Shown here in pieces: positions 54,857 through 64,000 of a DNA stretch of 64,000 nt (position 1 is its first letter; each line of letters opens with the position of its first letter). The notes below the pieces were generated by a model that ran no database searches, had not been told where the DNA came from, and saw only the letters and a program-made list of their open reading frames with translations. Source of the stretch: Plasmopara viticola (lineage: Eukaryota; Oomycota; Peronosporomycetes; Peronosporales; Peronosporaceae); the NCBI GenBank assembly GCA_001695595.3, contig MBPM02000002.1, forward strand, positions 2,021,608-2,085,607, read 5' to 3'. A program made the position numbers and the translations under genes.

Positions 54857-57298
54857 ATGGCCGACCGAAGCGAGGCCATTGACGCTTCTGAAGAGGCGAT
54901 AGGCGAAGCGCAGGCGGAGTTGGCGCTCCATATTTGCAACGAGAAGCAGTTAAAAAAGGTCGGTGTAGCGGTGCGGCGGCCTCGCACGCGCGCGTCGTGC
55001 GTCAAAGGCCAGGCCGACGAAGATACAAAGCAATATGAGCTGCTGCTCTATGCTTTTTCCGACTCGAGTGAGCTGGGCAACTTTGAATCGCTTTTGCTAC
55101 AGCTGCATCCCGCCGTGTGCTTTTTATCGACTGAAATGGAGCAGTCGCAAGGCATGGGCGACAGCAAGAAAGTGCACGCGTTGCTACAGACCCACGCGGT
55201 GGCAGTCGTCTACATGAAGAAACAGCTTTATCAAGACGTGAGTGGCATTGAAACGAATGTTGCCCGACTGGTAGGGGCCAATACGATGGCCGAGTACCAG
55301 GGCATGCTGACTTCAACGACCGCGACAGGCTCGTTGGCCTGCTTGATTGAGGCATTGGGCGTCATGACCGACGCCAATGCTTTCGGCTGCTACACGCTGA
55401 AAGAGGGCAATCTTTCTTCTACGATGCAACTAGACAGCACGGCTGTCTGGTCTTTAAATTTGCTACCAGAGTCGAGCTCGGTGACAATTAGAGGAGGAGG
55501 GTTCGGAGGAAGTGTGCTGGATATTTTGAATCGAGGCAAAACGCCCATGGGTCGACGTCTGCTAGAGCGCTGGATTCGACAGCCACTGCTGGATGTGAAG
55601 GAAATTGAGACTCGACAGAGCCTCGTGCAGCTCTTTGTAGACGACTCCTCGTTGAGAATGGAGCTGTTGGACGAGTGCATGAAAGCGTTACCGGATCTTG
55701 GTCGATTGGCGATTACTTTTGAGAAAAAAAAGCATGCCAAGATTACAGACCTTGTAAGTGTGTATGATGCAGCAGTTGGTCCAATCCCGCGTGTGCTCAA
55801 GCTTATAAAAGCTGCAAAGACAGGTGCAGATCGAACACTTGCAAAACTTTTAGAGGCAAAAATTATGGTCTCGTTGGAAAAAGTGATGGCGGATCTACAA
55901 GGATTCGCGGAGCTTGTACAAGAGGTCGTTGACCTTGATAGCCGGCCAACTCTGGTCGTAAACGCTAAACACGACAACAATCTGCAGGCGCTACGTGACG
56001 AGTGGGACAACATTCTCGCAGATGTAGAAGAAGAGCACCGGAATTCTCTTGATACGATTGGGGGTGACATCAAGTGTGAGAAAGACAAAGTGCGCGGGTT
56101 TGTGTTCCGTATTATTAACAAGAAAGAAGAGACGCGGATATCGAAGCTCCCATACGTGCATATTTGTCAAGTCCTTGTCAGCGGTATTCAATTCACGACG
56201 ACAAAGCTGAAAGCGCTTGCTTCAGAATATTTCCGTGTGCGCAGTGAGTACGAGGAGCGACAGAGTCACTTACTTAGTGCAGCAATAGACGTGGCGAGTA
56301 CATACGTTCCTGTACTCGAAGCCGCGACAGCAACTTTAGCCGAACTAGACGTGCTTTTAGGGTTCGCACACGCTGCATGCCATGCCGGCTCAGGCTATTG
56401 CCGCCCTACTTTTGACGAAGATGGGGATTGCATCGTGCTGACGAATGCACGCCACCCTTGTGTGGAACTACAAGATGGTATTGATTTCATACCAAATGAC
56501 TACAATTTTGAGCGTGAAAAATCCCGATTCCAACTCGTGACTGGGCCAAACATGGGTGGCAAGAGTACCTACATTCGCCAGTTGGGCACTATTGCAGTGA
56601 TGGCTCAAGTCGGTAGCTTCGTGCCGGCCAAAGTCGCTCGATTGCCTGTGTTTGACAAGCTTCTAGTTCGTGTCGGTGCTGGTGACTTACAGCAGCGTGG
56701 GATATCAACATTTATGCTGGAAATGCTCGAGGCATCTGCTATTTTACAGAAGGCGACAAAAAAGTCACTTGTAATTATTGATGAGCTGGGTCGGGGAACC
56801 TCTACGTACGATGGCTTTGGCTTGGCTTGGGCAATATCGGAATACATTATTACCAAAGCATGCTCAATGTGTCTTTTTGCCACGCACTTTCATGAACTGA
56901 CAGCATTGAAACAAGAGCATCCTTATGGCTTTGTCAATAAGCACGTTACTGCCGTTGCTAGCGAGCGAGAAATTACCATGATATATCGGGTGCAGGATGG
57001 TCCGTGTATGGAAAGCTTTGGAGTGCACGTTGCCTCAATGGCAGGATTTCCTCAGTCAGTCATTGAGTGCGCCCAGCGAAAGAGCCAGGAGCTGGAGGGT
57101 GTTGAGCGAGCTATTGGCAGTCGTGGGGCTAACAGCACAAAAAGATCTGCTGCAGAAGCCTCGCTTGCCGAGTCTGAATCATTGTTGAAAAAAGGTGCCT
57201 CAACCAAGCAATTCCTGCACGCGTTTGCTGCTCTTCCTCTCGATGAAATGAAACCTGCGGAGGCACTTCGCGCTGTGCAAAAGCTTATTTCCAGGTAA
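54857..57298 (+). CDS. MSH2: DNA mismatch repair protein MSH2, lacking the usual N-terminal domain I
   Basis: The first in-frame ATG is 54857, giving 813 aa. After about 55 non-conserved residues the sequence enters MutS domain II (LGNFESLLLQLHPAVCFL). It continues through the connector and lever domains (GGFGGSVLDILNRGKTPMGR, RRLLERWIRQPLLDVKEIE) to the ATPase. There the Walker A is TGPNMGGKSTYIRQ near residue 562, with VRVGAGDLQQRGISTFMLEM and the signature and Walker B in IIDELGRGTSTYDGFGLAWA, then ATHFHELTAL. GFGLAWAISEYI and the RHPCVELQDGIDFIPND block identify MSH2 and not MSH3-6. MSH2 pairs with MSH6 or MSH3 to detect mispairs. Typical MSH2 proteins have about 930 aa with about 120 residues of domain I before this point. 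Only 72 bp separates the ATG from the divergent gene, leaving no room for a missing 5' exon unless the genes overlap. Confidence 0.93.
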   Translation: MADRSEAIDASEEAIGEAQAELALHICNEKQLKKVGVAVRRPRTRASCVKGQADEDTKQYELLLYAFSDSSELGNFESLLLQLHPAVCFLSTEMEQSQGMGDSKKVHALLQTHAVAVVYMKKQLYQDVSGIETNVARLVGANTMAEYQGMLTSTTATGSLACLIEALGVMTDANAFGCYTLKEGNLSSTMQLDSTAVWSLNLLPESSSVTIRGGGFGGSVLDILNRGKTPMGRRLLERWIRQPLLDVKEIETRQSLVQLFVDDSSLRMELLDECMKALPDLGRLAITFEKKKHAKITDLVSVYDAAVGPIPRVLKLIKAAKTGADRTLAKLLEAKIMVSLEKVMADLQGFAELVQEVVDLDSRPTLVVNAKHDNNLQALRDEWDNILADVEEEHRNSLDTIGGDIKCEKDKVRGFVFRIINKKEETRISKLPYVHICQVLVSGIQFTTTKLKALASEYFRVRSEYEERQSHLLSAAIDVASTYVPVLEAATATLAELDVLLGFAHAACHAGSGYCRPTFDEDGDCIVLTNARHPCVELQDGIDFIPNDYNFEREKSRFQLVTGPNMGGKSTYIRQLGTIAVMAQVGSFVPAKVARLPVFDKLLVRVGAGDLQQRGISTFMLEMLEASAILQKATKKSLVIIDELGRGTSTYDGFGLAWAISEYIITKACSMCLFATHFHELTALKQEHPYGFVNKHVTAVASEREITMIYRVQDGPCMESFGVHVASMAGFPQSVIECAQRKSQELEGVERAIGSRGANSTKRSAAEASLAESESLLKKGASTKQFLHAFAALPLDEMKPAEALRAVQKLISR

Positions 57299-57465
57299 TA
57301 AGTATAAAAAGGGAGCAAAGAGCTGAAAATTAAAACCTCGATTTCAGACCGACTGTCAAATTAAAGCCATAAATTTAAGCCTTATAGCCAGTTATATACC
57401 TACTGTTATTAGAATTAAAAAAGATTGTTATATACAATTCGAACGTCTAATTAGTACTTCTTCTG

Positions 57466-57801
57466 ATACGTTGTTGTATTGTATTACGTTATCGCGTTGC
57501 CAAGTTATGCACGTGCTAGGCTCTATGGCTAGTCCACGGCATAGAGTGGTGTCCGCATACGTCGAGTCTCGTTCGGCGGGCAGTGCAGCCAGCACCGAGG
57601 CCGTGAGGGTCTTCCATTATTTTGTGTACTTCTGACTTGGTAAGAGCCCAGGTGGCGCCCTGGTGCTGGAGACCGTCGCGTCGAGGGTGAGACTCGTTAG
57701 AGACTTGCAGATGCCCGAGAGCACCTGCCCGAAGCGCGCGAGCATTTAGCCCCCGCGCTTGGAAGGAGGGCGTCACCCCAACCTTTTCCGAAAATACGTT
57801 G
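57466..57801 (-). repeat. SINE-like retroposon, copy 2, with 8-bp target-site duplication
   Basis: The body is 57474-57793, nearly identical to 24045-24369 apart from a handful of substitutions, a 1-bp indel and one fewer TATTG unit. Flanks share ATACGTTG at 57466-57473 and 57794-57801. The (CAATA)n tail again lies on the left, so it reads on the minus strand. It sits 170 bp after the MSH2 stop. Confidence 0.72.
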
Positions 57802-58020
57802 GGCAGCGCTTTTACAAACGACAAACTTCTATATCAGGCTATCGCAAAAAACTTCTTAAAGCAAATCAATCCCCAATAGACTGGCTTCTCGCGTATCACC
57901 AGCAAGCATAAACAACACACAATCGATTAATAGCCTGATCAACTCTAAATACCCGCTCGTCATTGCTCTTGGAGAAGCTTTGGACTCAAGATGAAACCAC
58001 AAGAGACACCAATAACGTTA

Positions 58021-58105
58021 TAACGGGTCTGATGGTACGGTAGGGTCAACACCGCTGTACCAAGTCAATGATCGCGGGTTCGATCCTGGTCGTGCTTGTA
58101 AACGG
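58021..58105 (+). repeat. tRNA-like SINE head (pol III B-box)
   Basis: Contains a perfect B-box, GGTTCGATCC (58078-58087), after AAGTCAATGATCGCG, and a degenerate A-box-like TGGTACGGTAGGG about 45 bp upstream. The acceptor and T stems do not pair well enough for a functional tRNA. A tRNA-derived SINE relic fits better. Confidence 0.4.
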
Positions 58106-58699
58106 ACAAGTGATGCAAATGTAAAGTAAATCCATAAGCTGATAAATTTTTGGGCACTACCGAGAAAGAATCTTGCAGCATCTAGCCATATAATGTCGTG
58201 TTGCAAAATGTACTCGGGGAGAAATGATTTCTTGGCTATGCTTGGAGTAAAGTGTAATCCTGGGTGACGTTAGCTTCGTGAAACATAACATGTAAGGTTT
58301 TATTAATTTGGCGCGTAGAATTTAAACAAGACCGTAATCTCAAACAGGCACGATAGGCATATCGGCTGCTACTAAAATGAGAATTTAAAAGTGCATGTTG
58401 CGCACCATAGATTGCAGAACGACAGGTTACTTGTCTATGATCAGATAACACTAGGCTAGGCCAGAAAGCAAAGTATTACTCTGCTTATTTCGTGAGCCAT
58501 TTGTTTTTCGTCTTTAGAGTGGCGTCCAGTTTTAGCGGCTTACAACAATAGGTCCATTCAGCGGTAGATTGTCTTATCGGGTCATCACTGAGTGAAACGG
58601 CCAGGTTGATCGAAGGCGGATTAGAAATTTGAGCAAGTGCCGCCGTTTGGCGTCCGTATGCCCTAAGCCTTTAGGAGTAGAAATCGATGGAACTGCTCT

Positions 58700-61000
58700 A
58701 TGTAAAACACTTTTGGCATTAGTCTGAACGTCTATTCAGCTAACTTAAAATCTACAAAGGTTTAAATCGTTCTGGTGCATTAACAGGCACCAAACAATCA
58801 CAGGCCGCACACTAGGAAACGAGCTAATATCAATGAGACTTGGCGTAATGCGCGAGCTTTGTCCAATAAAATAAACTTCAATGTGTCTTCGGAAACGCCC
58901 TGAAATTCACTAAGCTTTTCTGTTTGGGCTCAAACAGCAAACTAAAAACGATGGGGGCACCATTAAATGTCCCACATCCGCGATGACAATCTTAATCTGC
59001 ATTGCAAAGATGTTAGAGGCAATAATAAAGAAGTGCTGAAGTGCGTTAAAAAGTTGGAATAGACTGGCAATGCGTACAGAGCCATTTATACATATTGAAG
59101 CCACATTGATGCGTAGGGTCGCTTTGTGATGCCTTATCGTGAATTCGGAAGTGGACGCGGTGAATTTTATATTATTAACTTCCCAAAGCGAGCTGCACTA
59201 AGCTTAAAAACTTTATAACCGTAAGAAAACAAGTGTGTGTGGGTGAGCAATCCTTGGCCCGGTATAGGGATCTAATGAGTTTGGTAGCAAGCCCGCTATG
59301 TTCCAGAAGTTTTGGATGAGCGCTAGCTTTCAAGTCTTCCTGAACAAACTTAAAAAAATCGCTGGATAGACTTGCAGCCTTTACTTGCGGCGGGTACTTG
59401 AGCTGGTCGAGAATTTTTTGTTTAGCCAAAAGCCAAATTAGCATTTGTGCTCGTACAGTATGCAACTACGTGATTTGATATTGGCGCGGTTTTTTTTCTG
59501 TGGCCGTGTGCTTTTTCATTATTGAATGTGCCAGGTGAAAGTCACATAGGGACAATACGACTCAAGTCTTGCCCAGCGATGAGGCCAGCGTTGAATCTAC
59601 GCAATCAGGGCTTTGCGCAACGTGCGTCAAAAATTTGTCCCTCAGATAAAGCTGACGGGTCGGAGAAATAAAGATCTGGCTCCGTATTTGGGGATAATTT
59701 GAACGACGTTATGGCGGCTAAAAATAATTTGCACAGCATGTTCAGTTGTAAACTTCAAAAACGATGTACAATGAGTGTTGAGCCCAGCCGACCCTGGCCA
59801 ACCACAAAAATACCGAGCGTTCGAGGTTTTGAGTCGACACATAAAGCGCAAAATCAGGCTCAACATTTGGTCTAAGAATTTGGCTGTCGAGGTCTGGCCA
59901 AGTAAGTGCTCAGAAATAGTACCTTGCCCGTGTAAAGTTTTGGTAAAGCCAAATTGAGCACCCTATCCCGCCATCACATCTAATAATGAAATGGCCTGGC
60001 GTGAATATCGATTCATGGCTGGAATTTAGTACTACTCTTTTGTACAGTCTAATACCCAAGCCGCACGTCAGCTGTACTAAGCCGCACGTCAGCTCTCAAC
60101 CAAAAGTATGGCACAGTTCATTAAAAGGCCAAAAGAGTAATTAGCTCTGAATGAAGTATCAAATCACTGCAAAATTCGATACCGAGGAGATGAAGACGCG
60201 CAAAGTTTAGCAGAGGGCCGATAAAGCGCACAAGCGAAGCGAAAGAAGGTGGGCAGTCTTGACGAAGACAAGCACCGAGTCAAAATGGATAGAGCAGTAA
60301 TCGTTAAACATTATGTCAAGTGCGTCCGAGACAACACAATCGAAGATTTTGAGCAGAAGTGCTTCTTCCGTAGCGTTGCCACCCAACAGTAGGGTTTTAA
60401 ACTTTCGAATCGGGGAGCCAATATGGCCATAGTTTAAAAAGCAAAATCGGTCGATAGCTTTACAGTTGTCTTTTTTATAGAGAAGCGAGAATTTAGCTCC
60501 CCAACATATTTTTTTCAATTAAATTGGACAACGAAGATTATCTCAGATTTTAATATCGAGAGGAGTAATTTTAAAAGAAAAGTCAACAAAAAAGTTACAC
60601 GGCCTCAGATTCTTTTCAGCTGCTTCGCGAAAAAGTGCCCAGCAGAGTACAAAAGCCGTTTAAGATCTTTACAAGCAAGCTTATTTTTTCGGCATCAGAC
60701 GTGCCTGAGTGTTCTGTTATACAGTCCCATTTAAGCTTTTCGTAATTAAATGTCTTATAGGGCATTTAAATTTCAAACCGTAATGATAAATAGTCAGTAA
60801 AACGTCGGCTGCACGATTTTAGCCAAATTTGCAGGAATTGTGGTCTGGTGGAGTACTCAAAACGGCCAAAAAACTTTAGAGCAGCGTTCCGTCGATCTTC
60901 AGTCGGAGGTAAACTACAATTTAGACACATTATTTTAATCATGTAGCACATCCTCAAGCTTACATTTGGACGAGCCGTATTGTTCGGCTGAGCGTTTGTT
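58700..61000 (-). mobile_element. Decayed Ty3/gypsy pol region
   Basis: The minus-strand frame at 60518-60207 carries gypsy reverse-transcriptase landmarks in order: NYGHIGSP (FEFLVMPFGL region), GNATEEALLLKIFDCVVSDA (NAP.TFQ..M...F) and HFDSVLVFVKTA, the degenerate YLDDILIFS active site, then HLLSLRLCALSALC (EHL.HLR.V...L). The catalytic Asp pair is lost. Downstream on that strand (59870-58900) only short frames remain where RNase H and integrase should be. Upstream (60957-60766) there is another short open frame. The boundaries are approximate and no LTR was found. Confidence 0.5.
60058..60094. repeat. 21-bp tandem duplication
   Basis: AAGCCGCACGTCAGCT occurs at 60058-60073 and again at 60079-60094, separated by GTACT. 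It is a local duplication inside the gypsy relic. Confidence 0.7.
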
Positions 61001-63250
61001 GGGTATTGGGTTTGGGGATGCTGCCACTCATTAGCTCTTTAATGAAAACCTTCTAGTTCCTCCATTCGCTCAGCTTTGCCAGGAAACAAATTGCCGAAAA
61101 TGTTCAAATCCCGTCGACTGAGTTTGTCAGAAAAGTATTTAAGCTGTAGAATTTCAATCCGTGGCCCGATACGAGTTAGCTAGTTCATTTGCATAAGTAG
61201 TTTTATAAATACTCGTGGGCTTCAGGAAGCTGGATAATTCAGGGCGGGCATTTTAACGGGCCCATATGGCGATTGAGAGGAAAGGGGTCACCCGACAAGA
61301 AGTTCCGGTAACGCAGCCTATACTCTTTGTTTCACTAAAGGCATGACGAATGTCTTGAACAGTCGTGAACCTGAAGATAAAAATCATATTCTATTTGTGA
61401 GCTAAGACTTGGATTTGTGACGGTGTTTTTTTTAGCATTATTTAGAAACAAAAAAAAATTTCAGGCAAGTATTGCGCTGCGTCTTCAAGGATTATTTCGG
61501 GCCATGACAAGCCTGGTTCAACTGTTTAAGAAAAGATGGGATTGCAGTCACCCATAGTAGCGTGATGACAGTCTGTCGTCTTTTGATTGGCAGGGCAAAG
61601 TCTCGAATAAATTTGCCCTTTGGATGTGTTCGACCAAAGCACAAAGCACATCAATTTGTGTGATAGTCGATTCAATATTGCCTCAAACAATCATGTAGCA
61701 AAAAAGGGTTTAAAGAAGTGACGTGCCGACTCGTAACATCTTCAAGATCTCAACCGGGGCAAAAAGGGCTTAAAAGTAATTCAAGCTGCGTAAAAAATCA
61801 TATTAGCGTGCGACATAATAGCACAGTTTAGCCTTAATGCCGCACCCCGGTGATGTTTAGCTCATCCAAAGCTTTGGACATCCGTGGACTGATTTCCACA
61901 TTAAAAAACTGTTGGATACCATTAAGAGTTCGTTGTGAGACATAATGCAAATTGTTCACGGAGGGTGATATGGGGGGGTGAAAATTAAAGTGGCCATTAA
62001 TTTGGCCTACTTTTAAAGGTGCTAGAGGCTCTGTGAAAATCGCTGGAAGCGGTCACGCTAATTCGCTATCCATCAAGAAGAATATTATATTGGTGATTAA
62101 CGTCAAATGACCTAATATTAGCCGCAGCGTGTGGAATAGTGACGCTGACGCTGCTGTCTTCGAAACAACCGCATACAATATATACTAGGCGTTATTTATT
62201 GGCAGAGCTAAATCCGCCACAGCCAAATATAGCTTTGGTCAGAATTGGGTCTGTATGGTAGGTGAAACTTGGAAGCACGCCCGAAGGTTGTTCGTAATGC
62301 GGTGGCGGATAGGCTAAAGTACTCACTTTTCGTGTAAAAGTGTGCCCAAAAGCTTTTGTCTGGAGGTAGTGGAGATTTACGCCTTCATTCGGATTCAGTA
62401 ATATCCAAAAAAAAATATGCTAGCCGTGGACTGTCAAATATCTGAGTCTCTTTACTGATTGAACTAATTAAAAAATATTCGATGACTGCGCAAAGCTTAG
62501 TAAGGTATATTGTGACGTAACCATCGTCACCAGCAGCTTTGCAGGTAACGGCCATTAAGTCATACAATTACACTACCTATGCATTGATATTACCCCTAGC
62601 GATAGGCGATTACATACTTTCAGACCTGAAGCAGGATCCAGATAAATCATTATCTAAAGGAGTCAATGACTCGTTGGTTGTAAATGTTTTAGGATGTGGA
62701 AGGATCAGATGGCGTAAAGAGGAATGATAGCCTTCAGGTAGATGGCTGGAAACCATCAGTTAGACTGTACCAAGACTAGTACTTTGGCCCGCTCGCTGTC
62801 TAAGCCTTATCCGACGACCGACCGTTGATAAGGTTTCATCCGCAACTGTGTCATAGAAAGGTCTTGACCTTGCCATGGTACTTTGCACTCACTTTTGAGA
62901 GCGCCATACATGATGACACAGACAGCGGTCAACCGATCGACATGTCCAAACGAATGCTGTTTCAGTTAGGTGAAATGGATCCTGTCGCTCTTTTGCTAGG
63001 TCACTTGTAACAGTTGATAACAGATAAAGACGAACCTGTTGGTGGTCTTAATTCACGTAGCCGCTAATTCAAGGTAAACTAAAATGTCCAGGCTTTGATT
63101 ATGCTGGAAAAGCAAACCCCGCTTAATCTTCGGGGTATTGCTACTCAGTATTTCACTGCCAAACCCGAGAAGTGCGGTGGAAAAACTAATCGGCACGCAA
63201 ATCCAAGCATGACCAAACATGCCACGACTCGGACGAAATGTATTTCTCCG
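61001..63250. other. Gene-free interval
   Basis: AT-rich sequence with short frames only. Probably the upstream part (protease/gag) of the gypsy relic and its flank, but no motif was recognised. A moderately open plus frame at 62825-63010 and another at 63095-63319 are unsupported. Confidence 0.35.
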
Positions 63251-63637
63251 TCAGCCTTTGGAGATGAAGGCGATAGCAGCTATGGAAGACGGCTCGGAGT
63301 AGGTAATAGATTGAGATGACAGCACGCGGAGTAGCAAATCAAGTGTTGCAAAGTTGAATGAAAAGATGTGGAAGCCGTACATGTCCAACAATTGCAGTTG
63401 TAAATTTAAAATACGCTTCATGATGGTAGCCGATATCTTTTTATCATCAGATTGGGTTTTGCGCTTGAGGACAGCGGACAGTGAATCAAATGCTCTGCGA
63501 ACAATATTAAAGTCAACTCTATAGCGCGCATGCAAATCGACTGGTGTACACGTAAACTCTTTGTCCCAGCCAAAAGTTTTGTACGCGTTTGAATGGTTTG
63601 AATTGTCGTTTGGACTGTTGGCTTGACGCTGTGCCAT
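63251..63637 (-). CDS. Possible small gene, 128 aa, divergent from UTP20
   Basis: The minus frame is open up to about 63802, but its first ATG is at 63637 (MAQRQANSPNDNSNHSNAYK). Content such as TPVDLHARYRVDFNIVRRAF and TIMKRILNLQLQLLDMYGF is protein-like. Upstream codons (QYWFTGRQHLLKYYRFL) also look coding, which would need an exon further up, overlapping the start of the plus-strand gene. No family recognised. Confidence 0.35.
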   Translation of the reverse strand: MAQRQANSPNDNSNHSNAYKTFGWDKEFTCTPVDLHARYRVDFNIVRRAFDSLSAVLKRKTQSDDKKISATIMKRILNLQLQLLDMYGFHIFSFNFATLDLLLRVLSSQSITYSEPSSIAAIAFISKG

Positions 63638-63782
63638 ACCTCGTGCTAAATAGACGTTGAATAGAAATCGGTAATATTTCAGCAGATGCTGTCGACCGGT
63701 AAACCAGTATTGATATTGACTGGCGGTGAGACCACTGCAACTTTCCAACGGCGCATTCACTCCTGTCGGCAACGCAGACCTG

Positions 63783-64000
63783 ATGGAGCCTCCGCCGGCC
63801 AAGAAGCGGCGCCACCGCTTTCAGAAGGTTGATGAGCGCGTGAGTAATTTACAGCATGAGCTTACACTGCACGCAAAGACAACAGGCGCTGTTGATGAGG
63901 CGTCACAGCTCTCGTTTAAGGAGGAGCTAGGTCTTCAAGCGGAGCTCACGACACTCGACAGTTTCCAGCTCTTATTCCGTGCACTTCAGCCACTAGTTAC
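63783..64000 (+). CDS. Probable UTP20/DRIM N terminus (3'-partial)
   Basis: ATG at 63783; open to the window edge (72 residues visible). It starts MEPPPAKKRRHRFQKVDERV, then SFKEELGLQAELTTLDSFQL and LFRALQPLV. The basic RHRFQ..DERV opening and the helix with a conserved L-x-x-x-E-L spacing resemble the start of the U3 snoRNP protein UTP20 (YRFLTFAERL...FFEGLLKWREL). UTP20 is a very large HEAT-repeat protein of 18S rRNA processing. With so few residues the name is tentative. Confidence 0.45.
   Translation, partial: MEPPPAKKRRHRFQKVDERVSNLQHELTLHAKTTGAVDEASQLSFKEELGLQAELTTLDSFQLLFRALQPLV

Noticed and set aside
55390..56121. 243-codon open frame on the minus strand
   Set aside because: Antisense shadow of MSH2, whose frame is strongly conserved here.
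58021..58105. Functional tRNA gene
   Set aside because: The B-box is perfect, but the T stem has a mismatch and the acceptor ends do not pair; called a SINE relic instead.
1..64000. CRISPR array, rRNA genes, bacterial operons or phage genes
   Set aside because: No regularly spaced repeats, rRNA signatures or ribosome-binding-site spacing; introns and gene types are eukaryotic.
1..64000. RXLR or Crinkler effector genes
   Set aside because: No frame with a signal peptide followed by RxLR-EER or LxLFLAK was found among the visible open frames.

Overview
This is nuclear DNA from a eukaryote with short introns (about 54-133 nt, GT-AG), tightly packed housekeeping genes and retroelement-rich gaps. 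The best fit is an oomycete. The myosin with a C-terminal FYVE-type zinc finger, the PHD/PLU-1-like protein, the PH-DUF547 protein and the L1-like LINE sequence all point that way. A homologue of the ciliary protein LRRIQ3 hints at a lineage that keeps, or recently kept, flagellated zoospores; this is inference. Protein names come from recognised motifs only, as no search was run.

Layout. 1-524: 3' end of an unknown gene. 560-2590: decayed Ty1/copia element. 2593-23882: gene island with an uncharacterised coiled-coil protein (-), a mitochondrial stomatin-like protein broken by one base (-), a large ELM2/PLU-1-like/PHD chromatin protein (+), an LRRIQ3-like protein (+), an RlmN-type radical-SAM methyltransferase with a predicted membrane tail (-) and a myosin-FYVE (+). 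A 1.9 kb gap separates the last two. 23883-36409: transposon block with a SINE-like retroposon flanked by a 13-bp duplication, a decayed L1-like LINE and three copies of one hAT family. Two of the hAT copies lie tail to tail as an inverted repeat of about 1.6 kb per arm. 36410-44434: second island with a Trf4-like poly(A) polymerase (-), a membrane DUF1769-PH-DUF547 protein (+) and a four-exon thiol dioxygenase of the ADO/PCO type (-). 44500-52340: 8 kb without convincing genes, mostly eroded retroelement sequence. 52374-57298: third island with a FAM192A/PSME3IP1-like protein (+), an uncharacterised two-exon protein (-) and MSH2 without its usual N-terminal domain (+). 57474-63250: second copy of the SINE-like element, a tRNA-like SINE head and a decayed Ty3/gypsy pol region. 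63251-64000: a doubtful small minus-strand gene and the first codons of a probable UTP20.

Neighbouring genes are often divergent with very short spacers (5252-5398; 54785-54856) or convergent with stops under 40 bp apart (15854/15892; 53240/53277). The genes do not form one pathway. They are chromatin, RNA-processing, repair, cytoskeletal and mitochondrial functions. I found no new defence or effector system. The strongest unusual items are the hAT inverted pair inserted into a palindrome, the SINE-like family, the domain-I-less MSH2, the membrane-tailed RlmN and the frameshifted stomatin gene.
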